Source: Oikopleura dioica (lineage: Eukaryota; Chordata; Appendicularia; Copelata; Oikopleuridae). From it: a DNA stretch of 64,000 bases. The stretch spans positions 250,501 through 314,500 of the forward strand of contig OU015566.1 in the NCBI GenBank assembly GCA_907165135.1, read 5' to 3'. The notes below the pieces were generated by a model that did not search any database, was not told the origin of the DNA, and saw only the letters and a program-made list of their open reading frames with translations. Shown piece after piece: positions 63,160 to 64,000 of this stretch. The position numbers were made by a program, and so were the translations under genes. The stretch's first letter is position 1; every line of letters begins with the position of its first letter.

Positions 63160-63438
63160 ATTATTGAGGGGGACGGGCGGCTACGTTACAAATTTGTAAC
63201 GCCGTTACAATTTTGTAACGCCGTTACAAAAATTCAGATTTTTTTCGCAATAAAAATTATTTTCCATTCCGAAATTCTTATTATTTTGGACAGAATAAGC
63301 AATAAGGTTAACCAAAAAGTAGTTTCCTTCAATTCAAGCGCGAAGCGCACACTCATTCGATGATTTTGATCTTGAATTTTTGTAACGCCGTTACAATTTT
63401 AACTACTTGTAACGTAGCCGCCCTACACCCATTATTGA
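63160..63438. mobile_element. 263-bp MITE with perfect 8-bp target duplication
   Basis: ATTATTGA at 63160-63167 and 63431-63438 flank an element with tips GGGGGACGGGCGGCTACGTT and inverse GTAACGTAGCCGCCCTACAC. Palindromic GTTACAAATTTGTAAC iterons separated by GCC sit in both arms, and the core AAGCGCGAAGCGCACACTCA is in the middle. Eight-bp duplication suggests a hAT-type transposase. Confidence 0.8.
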
Positions 63439-64000
63439 TGCTATTTTTTGCGCGGAAAGCCTTGCTTTAAATTCAAGTTTTCTCCGTCTTGTCAAGACGA
63501 GTCTAATGGCGGGTCTAATTCTTGATAAATCCAAGGAAGCTGGTTACCGGAAAACACGTTGTCACCAGCCGTTCTTATTGTAAGTTTACTAGAATAAATT
63601 TTGAATGGTCAGAAGGATCTTTATGAACAGGGCTTATCTAAAATCGAAGATGACCGCCATATCTCATCTCCAATCGAGCAGGGGTGAACATTTGGGCAAG
63701 AAATCGTCGGTTGGCCGTCCGAATGCCCGGCAGAAATCAAGGTCCAAGAATCGCGCCTTCCGAATGCCCGGCCGAGCCGAGGTGCCCGAACCAGAGTTCG
63801 AAATTTGTTGGCAGTACTGCCACGACTGCCACTGGCAGCTGCCAATTTGGCAATGGCAGTAAAATTTTTCAATGGCTGCCAGTTATTGGCAGCTGCTAAG
63901 CTACTGCCACTTCGAAAGATATTAATTTCTTTATAAATTTTTCTTTCTAGAACCACAAAAAACAGCGCTTATGATCCAAATTCGCTCCCGAGCTCTATAT
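63439..64000. other. right edge of the window, partial iteron element
   Basis: CGAATGCCCGGC is repeated near 63721 and 63759. From 63810 to 63905 TGCCAC/TGGCAG and GCCAATTTGGCAATGGCAG palindromic units cluster, as in the other iteron elements. The rest lies outside the window. No gene recognised. Confidence 0.4.

Overview
Kind of organism. The window is AT-rich eukaryotic DNA with split genes whose introns are mostly 36-48 nt with GT-AG ends. This holds in host-like genes and in a large viral-type element alike. Very short introns, a beta-1,3-galactosyltransferase, a carbohydrate sulfotransferase and an acid-lipase-type hydrolase, together with TE-swollen larger introns, fit an appendicularian tunicate (Oikopleura-like larvacean, probably a species with an expanded genome). 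That is inference; no rRNA or other marker gene is present.

Layout. 1-8002 (+): a beta-1,3-galactosyltransferase gene (5' end outside the window) whose introns are full of small transposons. 8395-9090: low-complexity and hairpin minisatellite DNA. 9702-12494: a hAT-like element with a perfect 8-bp target duplication that carries an EF-hand gene; it sits exactly at the left tip of a second hAT-like element (12502-17497) that carries a long transposase-like gene. 17950-19400: fold-back and dispersed repeats. 19627-45377: a 25.75-kb Polinton/Maverick (adintovirus-like) element bounded by about 67-bp terminal inverted repeats. 45378-49000: TE remnants and an Arg-rich coding relic. 49099-50923 (-): carbohydrate sulfotransferase. 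51154-56190: small iteron-type transposons and hairpin minisatellites. 56770-61686 (+): a lysosomal-acid-lipase-like gene whose last exon ends inside a MITE. 61690-64000: more MITEs and repeats.

The Polinton. On the minus strand from the right end come a packaging ATPase, a DDE integrase that overlaps the ATPase tail by 485 bp in another frame, a candidate penton, a small very basic protein, an adenain-type cysteine protease, and a three-exon major capsid protein. The penton/basic/protease joints are ATGA stop-start overlaps. Next are three paralogous proteins with a shared promoter and leader hairpin, a multi-exon acidic gene with a duplicated exon, several single-TM proteins, a RING-finger protein, a pair of paralogous unknown proteins, and a seven-exon protein-primed DNA polymerase B. 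The left 5.5 kb of the element holds a scrambled mosaic of CSTF64 and alpha-tubulin exons and a previously unrecognised multi-exon gene with repeat-coded termini. The inferred plan is a replication module on the left, a virion module on the right, and a middle block of fast-evolving accessory genes.

Repeats. Several small elements share one architecture: terminal inverted repeats built from short palindromic iterons, each family with its own iteron, and four of them with a GCGC(G/A)AAGCGC-like core. Four other loci are tandem arrays of about 18-bp units whose second half is inverted, giving large potential hairpins. All exon joins were made by eye from splice signals and frame and have not been tested against transcripts.
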